A stretch of 64,000 nt of DNA from Phaeodactylum tricornutum CCAP 1055/1 (taxonomy: Eukaryota; Bacillariophyta; Bacillariophyceae; Surirellales; Neidiaceae), in contig NC_011690.1 in NCBI RefSeq assembly GCF_000150955.2, positions 248,001-312,000 of the forward strand, written 5' to 3'. The position numbers and the translations under genes were made by a program. Below the pieces are notes generated by a model. It was not told the DNA's origin, made no database searches, and saw only the letters and a program-made list of their open reading frames with translations. Below are positions 29,731 to 39,955 of this stretch, piece after piece; positions within the stretch are counted from its first letter, which is position 1, and every line of letters begins with the position of its first letter.

Positions 29731-30759
29731 TCAAAAAGGTCGATACTGATTCTCCTCTTTCATTCTCTTGACCCTCGCCAGATCTTCCTCAAAGCGCTGG
29801 CGCAAGTCTTGCAATGTCCTCTTGCGAATGTCCTTTGTCTGGAATCGATAAAAGTCGGAGAGTTCACTCTTGCCAGCACCATCTTTCTTTTTTCGACTTC
29901 GCTGCTGTCCCTTTCGACGCCTTTGAACACTCGGATCGCTTTCCAGTTCACTCTTGTTCCCCGCTTGAGACGATGGCAAAATTGTGATGAATCCGTCTTC
30001 ATCGGGTTCGTTCAATGCTGCTTGACGGGCCCTAGTATTCTCTTCTTCCGTGTCCTCGTATTCTTGCATCACGCGGTTACATTCCTCCAACAAAGCATTC
30101 CGTGAAATGGCTCGACAGCTTCGCCGATAGCGTTCGGCAACTTTCAGAATTCCTGGGATGCTGTCGTTCCGCCTTTCTTCCATCTCGCTGTCGCTGGCAA
30201 GACCTTGCTCTTCACGTTGACGGCGTTCGGACTCATCGGCAAGCGTTTGTAACTCAATTTTGTCAAGCGTCAGTCCGGGTAAGCTCTCTTGATTATCTTC
30301 CTCTATATTTTCCATTACCTCAGCCAAAGATTGCATGGTTCGTTTCAATTCTTTTGTTGTTGTAAAAACAACGTGTGCGAAACGTCCGGTGTTATGAATC
30401 GGTGCCAGAAAGGAAGGTAGGCTGAATTTGGTTGTCCATGAGCCGAGTAGTTGCTCCGCCCTTTCTTCGCCAGTCTGTTGTTGATCTTTGCGCGGATTCT
30501 CTACAACCGTCACACGAGCTACTTCTCCGTATCGACCGAAAATAGACTGCAGTAGTAATTTGGTTTGCACGGACGGTACGACCGGCACATTAGCAACGAA
30601 CAGAGTCGTTCCTTTGTCGGTTGTGCCACCCGATGATCCAGACTGATGTTCTTTCACGAACAAAAACGTTTCATCCTCAATATCCTCCACTACCTGGGGT
30701 AGCGTAAGACGAACAGGAAGGTATCCTTTCAAGCGTTGTCCAGCCAATGGGGATCCCAT
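29731..30759 (-). CDS. RRP7: RRP7-like ribosomal RNA processing protein
   Basis: Single exon, 342 residues, ATG at 30759. The N-terminal region has an RRM-like unit: TLFVANVPVVPSVQTKLLLQ, SIFGRYGEVARVTVV, GRFAHVVFTTTKELKR, as in Rrp7. The C-terminus has the RRP7 signature: EDGFITILPSS, then SDFYRFQTKDIRKRTLQDLR, RFEEDLARVKRMK and the end RPF. In yeast Rrp7 belongs to the UTP-C/CURI subcomplex and is needed for early small-subunit pre-rRNA processing. The middle is Glu/Arg-rich. It is divergent from the SpoU-type methyltransferase gene. Confidence 0.92.
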   Translation of the reverse strand: MGSPLAGQRLKGYLPVRLTLPQVVEDIEDETFLFVKEHQSGSSGGTTDKGTTLFVANVPVVPSVQTKLLLQSIFGRYGEVARVTVVENPRKDQQQTGEERAEQLLGSWTTKFSLPSFLAPIHNTGRFAHVVFTTTKELKRTMQSLAEVMENIEEDNQESLPGLTLDKIELQTLADESERRQREEQGLASDSEMEERRNDSIPGILKVAERYRRSCRAISRNALLEECNRVMQEYEDTEEENTRARQAALNEPDEDGFITILPSSQAGNKSELESDPSVQRRRKGQQRSRKKKDGAGKSELSDFYRFQTKDIRKRTLQDLRQRFEEDLARVKRMKEENQYRPF

Positions 30760-31209
30760 GGTCGACTTTCAACAATCGGACAGTGAATGGGTTTTTTCTT
30801 TTTCAGAGCAAAATCATATTCGGCACGGCACGTCCCAAAATGGTTGGCGAAAGACTTGCCGTCGTCCGTCTGTTGTCTCGTTTGCGTTTGAAAAGGAGAA
30901 CTACCTATTGACGGTAAAATATTGTTTGACAGTTACTTACAGTTAACATTAATAATGTAAGCTCACTTTCTCTCACCATCAGTCGAGTGGCAACTTCGTA
31001 TCGACACAGCCTGTAAAAACGAAAAAAAGGACCGTCGTTCTGTTTTGTCCAAAGAAAATTGAAAAGCTAAGAACGGCGCTCGATTGACGATGAGTACAAA
31101 AGTTTGGTCTCTCACAAACAGGCTAAAGAAACTCTCCGAATCAGTGGTTCTTTCCACTAGTCTGTTATAGAGAAAGTCGAAATCTCATCTTGCTTACTTT
31201 CTTCCAACG
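30760..31209. other. intergenic, divergent upstream region of RRP7 and the SpoU gene
   Basis: 450 bases. Contains TTACAGTTAA at 30937-30946 next to a TTTGACAGTTAC element at 30926-30937. No coding evidence. Confidence 0.5.
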
Positions 31210-32534
31210 ATGGACCCATATCGATCCAGTGATGACATGAAAGATGGCACTGCGAGAAGAATGAACGGAAAGCGTTCGAGGGAAGCGAAGATACAAAAAT
31301 GGCAAAACAAACAAACGAAGTTAGAAAAGAGAAGAGAAGAAATTAGTAATCGGGACGAGTGGATCGAAAAGCATTCAGACTTTGTTTCGGTGATAAACCT
31401 AGAGGACGTGAGAGATGCAAAGAACATCGCGTCCGGAAACGCTCTTCGCGAGCGTTTGTCTCCATACTTTAATCTACAGGACAACTCATTGGTTTCCCGA
31501 GCGAAAGATGGCCGACGGCGCTTTATTGCTGAAGGAACAGAAACTGTCCGACTCCTGATGCAGCAATTAACTGTAAGCAACAATTCTTCTTCCGGACTTT
31601 TTCCGGTTGAGGTTGAGTCCATCTTTGTAAAGCCGAGTGTCTTCTTCGACCCTCCTGTTTCGCTCATTTTCGACTTTCAGAAGATGATTGACTTGACAAA
31701 GCATACTACTGTTTGTGTAAGCGAGGCTGCTAAAAGGGCAAAAGTCCATGTCATGATCGGAGCTGAAAATGTATTGAGCGAAGCCGCTGGATTTACAATA
31801 TCGAGAGGGGCCTTGGCATGCGGCTTCGTCCCCGAAAATCGTAACTTTGCCTGGTTGATGGAATATTTTAGAAAAACAAGAATGTCTGGTGAAGGGGAGC
31901 TTCGCCTGTTGGCGCTAGATGGAATTTGCGACACCGCAAATCTAGGATCCGTTGTACGGTGCGCCTCGGCGTTTGGGGTTCACGCCGTTCTTTTAAGTAA
32001 GGATTGCTGCGACCCATGGTACCGTCGAGCGGTGCGTGTGTCCATGGGTCACATTTTCCGAATACCATGTGTGCGAGTCGACAATTTAGTTCAAGCCCTA
32101 ACTGCACTATCGCAAGAACCATTCGCAGTCACTTCCTACGCAGCTGTGATCGACCCGAGAGCGGATCTTCTGTTGGAGAACATCGCACAAGGTATGTCTT
32201 TCATTTTAAACCTAAACGAAGTCAAGAATACATATAGTTGACCGTTCGCTCCTCTTTTCACTCGACAGGCGCTATTCCAAAATCGTGGTGTTGTATTGTG
32301 GGTAGTGAGGTATGTCGCTTTCGCACTATTGAAAACTTGAAATAAAATTGCCTCTCTCTGACAATGAATGTTACATTTTGACAATAGGGGAAAGGAATTT
32401 CTTGTGACGTTATCCAAGCTGCGACTACAACCCTCAGGATCGGGATGTACGACCACGTTGATTCACTGAGTGTCCCTGTGGCTACAGGCATTTTGCTGCA
32501 TGGTTTGAGCGAGCGCTCAAAACCGCTTCTATAG
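31210..32534 (+). CDS. SpoU/TrmH-family RNA 2'-O-methyltransferase
   Basis: Exons 31210-32191, 32269-32309 and 32388-32534 (389 residues). The middle exon is only 41 bases. The three SpoU motifs are built across the splice joints. Motif 1 is DGICDTANLGSVVRCASAFG. Motif 2 is SWCCIVGSEGKGIS, assembled from exons 2 and 3. Motif 3 is HVDSLSVPVATGILLHGLS. The N-terminal 100 residues are basic with a helical segment and no clear organelle leader. Residues 100-190 correspond to the substrate-binding N-terminal domain of TrmH-like enzymes (RRFIAEGTETVRLLMQQ). The family uses S-adenosylmethionine and a trefoil-knot active site to methylate ribose in rRNA or tRNA. The exact target cannot be told from sequence. 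Confidence 0.9.
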
Positions 32535-32652
32535 GCACTACAGTCGCCACATACATATTGCACGCGACTTAGTAAGGGCGTTTTATTTCTTCTTGACACA
32601 GAATCCAAAATTAAGTTACACATAAATATGCTGCACTTTGTTGCTGCATCGC

Positions 32653-34774
32653 TTAAAAATAGTTGTATCCTGGTTGAGCTGGAGGTTGCTGCGCTTGACC
32701 ATACTGCATTTGATTAGTTTGCCCAAAGTGCTGCTGTCCATGTTGCCCGAGTTGTCCAGGCTGCTGCATTGGAGGCTGCTGCTGTCCGTACTGTGGTTGC
32801 GGCTGCATCGGAGGCTGCTGCTGTCCGTACTGTGGTTGCGGCTGCATCGGAGGCTGCTGCTGTCCGTATTGAGGTTGCTGTTGCATCGGAGACTGTTGCT
32901 GACCATACGCTTGCTGCATATCCGGCTGCTGCGGCTGTCCGTATTGGCCACCCCAGTTTCCGTTGTGATTGCTGGCAACTATCATTGATCCTGGAGGCGG
33001 CGCAGGCGATCTCATGACTTCTTTCTTTGGTGCGGTTTGACTCTTATGCTTGCTCATTTGGGCCAATGGTACGTTTCCACCCACCGTAGTACTACCCATG
33101 TCAAAAGGATTGGACCGAGCTTCGTCATTCTTCGAAACCAACGAAAAGGTATCCATATTGACCAATTTGGAATAAGCCTGATCTACCAGTGACGCGGACT
33201 GGGCCGTCGAGTTGCTGTCAACCAGTCCATTTTGTTCGCCGCTAAGAGCGTTCATGGAGAACACGACAGGGTCCGAGCTTGGCGCCTGCGCCGGCTCGGA
33301 TGCTTGCGGAGCCGAGGAGAATCCAGAAAAGTCGGGTGGGGGTGAAGAAAATCCTATTGTTGACGGCGTCGCTTGGGCTTGCGGTGTCACTGACGGCGGA
33401 ATGCTCGGATCTTGCCCGTACGGCGGCTGCGTGGCAATCGCAGCCGGGACTTGCCACGCCGATGCGGGAGGAGGAGCTTGGTATGGCGATTGAACAGGAG
33501 CTTGGTACGGTGCTTGCACCGGATCCGGAGCGTGGGTTTGTTCCGGCCCACCGTACTGTGCTGGTGCGGGGGCGTAGGACTGGGCTGGCGGAGGATAGAG
33601 TGCGGGAGCTCCGTACGGGGCCTGAACGGGATCCGTATTGTAACCACCGTATCCGGTAGCGGCGGGCGCAGGCCCGGTAAGGGCTGGCAATGGACCAGCT
33701 GCTGGTGTTCCGTATCCGTAATGTGTCGCGGGAGCGGAAGCTCCCCACGGATCCGTGGTGCTGCCGGAGCCGGAGCTCCCCAAGGATCCGACGTAATAGA
33801 ACCTTGCGAGGCAAACATGTTGTTGCTTTCTTGCTGATACGGATAGGGACCGTTACTGGCCGATGCTTGTGGAGAAAAGAGGTCGTTGGTGGACGGAGAA
33901 TATGTCTGGGTCGGGGCACCGGCTGGAGGGCTACTAAAATCGAGGAGATCACTAGTTGGGTTGGTCGGTGCTCCTCGCGAGGTTGAAGCCGGTGTGTCAT
34001 CCCGGAGGGACTGACGAATGGCTTCTTGAAGATACGCTTCCTCCTAAAGGACGAACGAAAGCATGCGAGTGGTAAGAGACGAGACGGTCAATTTTGTTTG
34101 CGTCTAAACGATCCGTTTCACTGTATTCGTTTGCGTCTAAACGATCCGTTTCACTGTATTCGTTTGCGTCCCGATGCTGCGTTTCATCACCAAAATCCCG
34201 GACAACGAGTGAGACGTACCTCATCGGGGTTGTGGGGGGCTTCCATCGAAACAATCTCGCCACTAGCGGAACGCCTGGCGGAAGTCGGAGCCATACCAGC
34301 ATAGGATGTTGATGCGCCTGATGGACTCGCTGGAGCCTGTCCGGGTGCCAATCCGAGGCGAAAGACCTTGGGAAAGGTAAAAAAGGACTGTCCGTCAATG
34401 AAGAAATCGTACTGCCGGAACCCGGGGGTTGGAGAGAGTGGCGGCGACACGTGGGCTACCATCTTGAGGACGTGATTGCCGCGCATGGTCCAGGAAAAGT
34501 CAAAGATGGCGTTGCGACTGCTGGAGTAGTGGACTTCGTGTCCGTCGACGAGAATGAGGCGCTTGCCCGAGGCAATCGACCAAACGAGCGTCACGTCGTG
34601 TTCTTCACCGCGACAAGCCGTGCCGGTCTCACCGCTGGCGAGAGCCTCCGAATTGGCGAATCCAAAGCGCCTAAGAAAACAGCAAGAGCAAGTCGCAATA
34701 CCACGTTGACTGTGAGATTTGGTTCGATGGGGATCGCTCGTGTTCCTAATAGATCCAGTCCACGCAGCCATCAT
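32653..34774 (-). CDS. conserved stramenopile-type protein: beta-rich N-terminal domain, P/Q/G-rich C-terminus (apparent frame switch)
   Basis: Exon 1 runs from about 34774 (start uncertain) to about 34221, ending NPDE before GTACGT. The intron ends TTTAG near 34046. Exon 2 begins EEAYLQEAIRQSLRDD. The N-terminal domain (EEHDVTLVWSIASGKRLILV, DGHEVHYSS, FSWTMRGNHVLKMVAHVSP, FRQYDFFIDGQSFFTFPKVF) resembles a beta-sandwich domain I recall from other algal proteins, without a named function. The rest is Pro/Gln/Gly-rich with repeats, around a conserved-looking core LVDQAYSKLVNMDTFSLVSK with NPFD. NPF and DPW motifs suggest endocytic adaptor binding (inference). Near 33745-33770 the reading frame changes between two copies of a DPWGAxAPA repeat, and I found no convincing intron there. 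It may be a sequence error or a real lesion. Confidence 0.65.
32761..32910. repeat. in-frame tandem repeat, 39-base unit
   Basis: About four copies of a 39-base unit that encode QPQYGQQQPPMQP on the minus strand, the third and fourth with substitutions. It lies inside the C-terminus of the P/Q-rich gene and keeps the frame. Confidence 0.85.
34096..34170. repeat. 33-base tandem repeat inside an intron
   Basis: Two identical 33-base units (34096-34128 and 34129-34161, starting GTTTGCGTCTAAACGATCCG) followed by the first nine bases of a third. It lies in the intron of the P/Q-rich gene. Confidence 0.9.
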
Positions 34775-35796
34775 CTAAGCAACGGACCAGTTACACGAAA
34801 CAATGCGACACAACACAACACAGACTGTCTGTTCCCAAACACCAACAATCTGGCTGTATCGGTTCGAACGGAAGCTTCACACGAGGATAAAGTGGTGGTA
34901 CCCGAGGCTAGACGTACCATCGGACGCGACGTTTCGAGCTCGCAATGCGTTTACCGCTCGCTACCGCCGAAAAGTCAATCTGATACGTTTGTGGAGTACG
35001 AGGCGATCCGGGGCTACCGTAGTCCGCCATGATTCGGTTAAGACGGTAACAGAAAGAGAGAGTGAATGAATGAAAACAATACACGAGGTATGTTGGTCAC
35101 CAATTATAGTCGTGTGAACGCTGGGCGGTAGCAGTAAAGACGAGAAGATAATGGATAGCTGTTAGCTGTAAAACGCTGTATTGATTGTGTGTGTGATCCA
35201 GCAGGTTCTCTACAGCGCAATATTTTACATGATTGACAGTGAACAAAATCTTGGTCAGTGACCAAGTCACGCAAAAAAAAACTCAATAACAACGACTGCA
35301 CGTGGACGGAAGGGAACCGTTGAATTTTTCGAACCCAGCCGGAAAGGATCCTTGAGATCTCGTGTGTCGTGCGGCACTGGTTCCTCTAGGTCATACTTCC
35401 TATGGGCATCAAACACTATGAGTCACACTTACAGTTAACACGCATTGGCTAGGTATGCGAATCGGAAGCAAAGGACCATTCACTAGTCAGTTGCAGACTT
35501 ACTTTATTCTCTGGAGAAGCTAGGTTGTGCTTGTGCAGCCCGTATTGCTGGACTCTACAATAGCGGACGAACAATGAGAGAATCGGACCGTGAGAGAAGC
35601 ACACAGTCCGCTATGACTTTTAAACATTAGGATTTAGTAACAAAGCAGTCAGACTCGGATGTGTCGCCTGCCTACTGCACAGCGGCGTGAAACTCTCCAA
35701 GTAAACAACTAGGAAATAACAACTTGCAATCCTAACTAGTTTATCAAACATCGGTTTGGGTGCACTATCGCGAACCCCGTGTGGCGTGTCCAAATT
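34775..35796. other. intergenic region of about 1 kb
   Basis: No supported gene. Contains TTGACAGTGA at 35233-35242 and TTACAGTTAA at 35429-35438. An open plus-strand frame 34451-35032 is antisense to the neighbouring gene and looks like a shadow. Confidence 0.45.
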
Positions 35797-36399
35797 TCAC
35801 TCGAGATGTTTGATCATGATATGTGTCCCCCATTTGGGATGGCACCATCCGTAGGGTCGACCGAAGAAGCAGCACACTGTCACATTCTCACAACACGCGT
35901 CTACACAGTCTCCGTCGGGCGGAACGATTTTGAAGCCGAACCTTTCGTACAAACCAATGGCACGATTCCCTTGAAAGACCTCCAGCGTTAGCTTTTTCAT
36001 GTGTTCCGCTCTCGCCTTTTCCTCCGACCATCGCAGGAGCTTTCCTCCGATTCCTTGACCCCGTGCCCGGTCACTGACGGCGATCGTTTCGATGTACATT
36101 TCGCCGGCCTCGCAATGATGGGCCCCCGAAGGATACATGGGCAACTTCCGGGTGGTCATTTGGCAAAAGCCGAGCACTTCATCGCCACGTAGAGCAACCA
36201 CACCCAACTGAAACTTTTCGGCGGAATAGCTGGCGTACCTTTTCTGCATTCCAGCCACCGACTCCGCCACGGCGAACACTCCACAACACCTTTTATTCGC
36301 AAAGGCTTCCCGAAAGAGATCCGCGACTTGGGGCAAGTGCTTTTGGTCCAGCGTTTCGAGTCGAACCACGGTGTCCTGCGCATCCTCCACACCGTCCAT
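35797..36399 (-). CDS. GNAT-family N-acetyltransferase
   Basis: ATG at 36399 gives 200 residues; the longer frame starts at a GTG. The fold is a standard GNAT: TVVRLETLDQKHLPQVADLF (beta 1/alpha 1), QLGVVALRGDEVLGFCQM (beta 2-3), MYIETIAVSDRARGQGIGGKLL (motif A with the acetyl-CoA loop RGQGIG) and KLTLEVFQGNRAIGLYERFGF (motif B). The C-terminus is Cys-rich (CVDACCENVTVCCFFG) and ends in a possible beta hairpin. It resembles plant GNATs near the plastid/NAA type in motif A, but there is no transit peptide, so a cytosolic enzyme is likely. Substrate unknown. Confidence 0.88.
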   Translation of the reverse strand: MDGVEDAQDTVVRLETLDQKHLPQVADLFREAFANKRCCGVFAVAESVAGMQKRYASYSAEKFQLGVVALRGDEVLGFCQMTTRKLPMYPSGAHHCEAGEMYIETIAVSDRARGQGIGGKLLRWSEEKARAEHMKKLTLEVFQGNRAIGLYERFGFKIVPPDGDCVDACCENVTVCCFFGRPYGWCHPKWGTHIMIKHLE

Positions 36400-36543
36400 G
36401 GTCACACGCGCCCGTGTGTGTGTATGTGGGTAGGTGGATGGGATATGCACTCACTGTGAGTCGTACTTGCTTGCCGGGCAACTGGGTCCGACTTGGCCGC
36501 CGCAACACGTCGAGTGTCTGCGCAATTTCCAAAGGGCAAACTC

Positions 36544-36567
36544 GGTACCGGTACCGGTACCGGTACC
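36544..36567. repeat. GGTACC hexamer x4
   Basis: Four head-to-tail copies of the self-complementary hexamer GGTACC. A related ACCGGTATC lies at 36621. Confidence 0.9.
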
Positions 36568-36723
36568 TATAGCAGCGTGTCCTGCAAGTTGGATCGATGG
36601 AGACCGAGGCTACGATCTGTACCGGTATCTATCTGACTGTGAGTACTGCATCGTGACAAAACAGTATGCCTAGCTACACCTTGGTAGCCAGTCTCGGTGT
36701 CAGACAGTTTCACTGTCACTTCC

Positions 36724-36770
36724 GAAGCGATTCGGTATTTTTGTCGCAGTCACAGTCACTGGCCATAGTG
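36724..36770. repeat. 47-base dispersed repeat, copy 1
   Basis: Identical over 47 bases, same orientation, to 39486-39532. Begins GAAGCGATTCGG and ends GGCCATAGTG. It contains TCACAGTCA. The flanks differ at once on both sides. Confidence 0.95.
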
Positions 36771-37030
36771 GTCATTTGTCTGTACTTCGGGACAGATCTC
36801 GCCAATCAAAATATGCACGAATTGTAAGGTATCTGTATTTTACCAACGCAATACCCACGAATTTACATAAGAACTTTGATCTAAACCCTATGTATAGCAT
36901 AGCATGAAAATCCAACCGTCACATATGAATTTGTTCGTGTTTTTCGTTTCCAAAGGTTAGCAAAGATTCTGTTCCTCGCTTCTTTATCTAGACTGCGTCA
37001 GCAAGGCAATTGATCAATACTTCCTACAGT

Positions 37031-38409
37031 TTAGGTAGTGCGATCCGGCCTGGATAGAGAGGCGTTGCTCTTGGCCCGGCGCTCTTCGCAAGGATCTTCT
37101 TCCCACTTGGCCAATAACTGATCCATAAAGTCGGGTGACGACACTGTCACACCCTCGGCATGGACAAAAAAACGACGGATCCATCTCGATGCCTCCACGC
37201 CGGTAACCAAAAGTACCTCGCGCAAATGGTCGTACTCAACGTCACAAATGTCAATGCGTATTGCGTTGGAAACTATTCTTTTCTCCTTCCTAACCTTCTG
37301 AGAAAAAGGCTTCGTGACGCGCAGGAAACTCCGCAAGTCGTCTAAAAGGATATCGGAACGGTTCTGGTTTTTGTCCTCGAGCTGTGCCATATCGTACAAA
37401 AACACTTTCGTTTCGGAGAAACCATGGGCATACGACACATTCTGCACGTCGGCCGAGAAGTGCTGTCGCTCCTCCGTGCTCTCCATGCTCGTCTTTCTCA
37501 AGCGAGCTAAATGATTGTGAAACTTGGCTCGTTCGGTACATACAGCACGTACATTTGTAGATGGACTGAGATTCCTACATTTCCCTATCAGCTCCTGTGC
37601 TGGTAGTAGATGGTACCCCTCCAAATGACGATCTAGAAGCAAATATCTTGTGTGAGAAAACATCTACAAAAGACAGTACCGAAAGAAGAATGAAGCGCAT
37701 GGAGACTTACAGTTGTAAAAAGATTCAAACCTTTTTCATATTTTTCAAACAAAGATGTCAGTATAGATTCGTTTCTGGTAAAGATTCCGTCATGTGCTAT
37801 CAAAGGTACGTACCAAAGGACGGGGTGCCGGACCCCAACAATTACTCTTACATTCGGAAAATACCGGAAGAGGCGATCCATGGCCAAAGGGTCCTCTAGC
37901 TGTTTCGGACACTTCAGGCCGCGCGCGTAGTTTCCGCTGGGAAGTTTGTCTAACAGGGTCTTGACAAGAAAAGAGTCTTTTGTACCCGTAGTCAGTTCGC
38001 AGTGTTCCTTATCTGTCAGCATGGCTATTTCGTCGTGCTGGCCGAGATAGCGCATCATGAAGGATGTGCCGCATTTGGGGAATCCCAACACAGCAAACTG
38101 CAGGAGCCACGCAACATTACCCGTTACTTTTGGTCCAACAACGAGGTCTTCAATCGAAGGTCTAGGAACAGGTTCCAGTGAAGTTCGCTCCGTCGAATTC
38201 TCGAAATACCTTCTAGTAGCGCGCTTGGTGTCATCTATCCCAATGGGGGTCTTCAACAGTGTTGACTCCCTACCGAAAAATGTTTCGGGAAAAAATACTG
38301 CGTCGTTTATGCTCACATACATTTGTGAAAACGACAGGAAGGCAATTGCTACTACAGACAGAATCTGCACGTATCCAACAGATTGACCACTTCTCAATCT
38401 AACAATCAT
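37031..38409 (-). CDS. membrane-anchored sulfotransferase
   Basis: ATG at 38409; a short cytosolic tail and one membrane span (about residues 12-34, VGYVQILSVVAIAFLSFSQM) make a type II protein. The 5'-phosphosulfate-binding motif LGFPKCGTSFMMRYLG (109-124) and the 3'-phosphate motif VRVIVGVRHPVLW are clear marks of PAPS-dependent sulfotransferases. The second part (ELIGKCRN, AVCTERAKFHNHLARL, VFLYDMAQLEDKNQNRSDIL) matches the C-terminal half of diatom sulfotransferase-like proteins. A stop in the first frame at 37633 and the second frame starting near 37663 require an intron. A GTAAGT donor at about 37716 with acceptor TTTTGTAG before 37663 keeps frame, but the intron would be only about 47 bases. 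A second donor near 37810 also keeps frame. The joint therefore remains open. Confidence 0.8.
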
Positions 38410-39955
38410 CCTAGATCAATGGCTCGTTGCGCTACTTCGACTTTAAGTTGCGAAAACGAAACAAAATACTATATTTTTGTCCGAATACTCGATAGTGATA
38501 TGGCCCATATGCATGAAAGAGGAATGGATACCAATGTTTTGGAGATGTGTCGGGTTGGAAATAGCACAACATAACAACTTTGCGTTCGTAGTCCACAGTC
38601 ACGATCTATCAAACAACAAATCTTGCTGTTAAATATTTGAATGCCATTATGCCCGATCCAATCACAAGTCTTTTGACGGAAAATACAATCTTGTATTTGT
38701 TACTTATTAGCATTTTTTTTACGGGAACGGTGAGATTGGCAATACATATGAATTCATGTTTCGTCCGTCATATTCTAAATCTTTCTTCGTTCGACCCAAC
38801 CGATGGATGTACCAACTCGAGAAGCCCGAAATGTCGCAGTACATTAATAACCATCTTCATCTGAGTGAGCCTCTTTCGGAAGGTATTCACAAAAGCAGTA
38901 TTTACATTTGAGAGCGAGAGAAAGGATCTACCTACACAAAATTACATGAGACCGGGAAAAACTACAATTTAAACCTTATTACATCTCGCCACATTCGTTT
39001 CCTCGTCAGGTCCCGTGGACTTGGTAAGTTTCCATTCAGCAGGAAACGATATAGATTATGTAGTAAAGTAAAGCATAATCCAGTGATTGAATGCTCTCAC
39101 AGTCAGCGCTAGATTGTCGAAGTAGCCCAAGCAAGTGGTGGAATACTACTGCTAACCTGTAAGACAACACCATCAAATTTTAGCTGAAAAAGCATAGACA
39201 TGGAGGAACGATGAGATACTATCTAACTGTGAAAAAAAGGAGAAACAAGAGAATTTGACGGAAAGGTGAAAATTTGCTTTTCAGTGACAGAGTTTCTGTA
39301 TTGTCAAGATAAGTGTTCACAGTCAATCTGACAGGATGGTACAGGCGACAAGCAGGAATATACTCTGTTGGCATCCGGGTCCGTCGTAGTCTTGCTTTCC
39401 CTAGCAAGTCATCATGCGTTTTTCTGGACAAGCGAAAAAAAGTGCCAGTGTACCAGAGTTTCACGCGAGTTCCACAGTCAATGCGGAAGCGATTCGGTAT
39501 TTTTGTCGCAGTCACAGTCACTGGCCATAGTGACCCTCTCTAGCTAGAGAGATGCAGTCTGAATGTCTGACTTCCCTAACCCGGATATTGAATTTTGAGC
39601 TGTCTGACTGTGAATTCCATCAATCCGGATATAAAATTTTGAATAGGCGCTGTCCTGGTAGCAAATTCTACGTATGTAAAGAGATTTAGAGATTGTGGTG
39701 ATGTGTGTGACGGGGGCGCATCCCGACACTGCCGTGTCGTACGCATCGGTATCGCGCACGACAGAGAGGCCCTTTCGGCCGAGACACGTTTCTGTCCGAA
39801 CCAAAGAATCTCTCGTTATCCTGCGTCGCTCGGTCACCCGATGGGAATCTCGAAACGAAGGAGACATACCCATCCTATACCGTCTCACCCGCTTACACCG
39901 TTTAGCATACTCTGGCTTGCTGCTCGCTCCCGACCGGACTGGAGACACACCAAGA
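38410..39955. other. intergenic region of 1.5 kb with repeats
   Basis: No supported gene. Holds copy 2 of the 47-base repeat and several TCACAGTCA elements (38594-38601, 39097-39105, 39317-39326, 39472-39481, 39512-39520). An in-frame 5' extension of the next gene (ATG 39701) is possible. Confidence 0.55.
39486..39532. repeat. 47-base dispersed repeat, copy 2
   Basis: Same 47 bases as 36724-36770. Four bases after it is a 16-base palindrome CTCTCTAGCTAGAGAG (39536-39551). Confidence 0.95.

Larger units (their letters stand above)
36400..37030. other. intergenic with repeats, upstream of the GNAT gene
   Basis: About 630 bases. Contains a GGTACC tandem (36544-36567), several TGACWGTGA-like elements (36451-36459, 36634-36642, 36709-36718, 36750-36758) and the first copy of the 47-base repeat (36724-36770). 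No coding evidence. Confidence 0.6.

Noticed and set aside
36544-36567. GGTACC tandem as an operator or origin
   Set aside because: A four-copy simple repeat with no further structure; no reason to assign function.
39536-39551. Perfect 16-base palindrome CTCTCTAGCTAGAGAG
   Set aside because: About one such palindrome is expected by chance in 64 kb; position beside the 47-base repeat alone is not enough.
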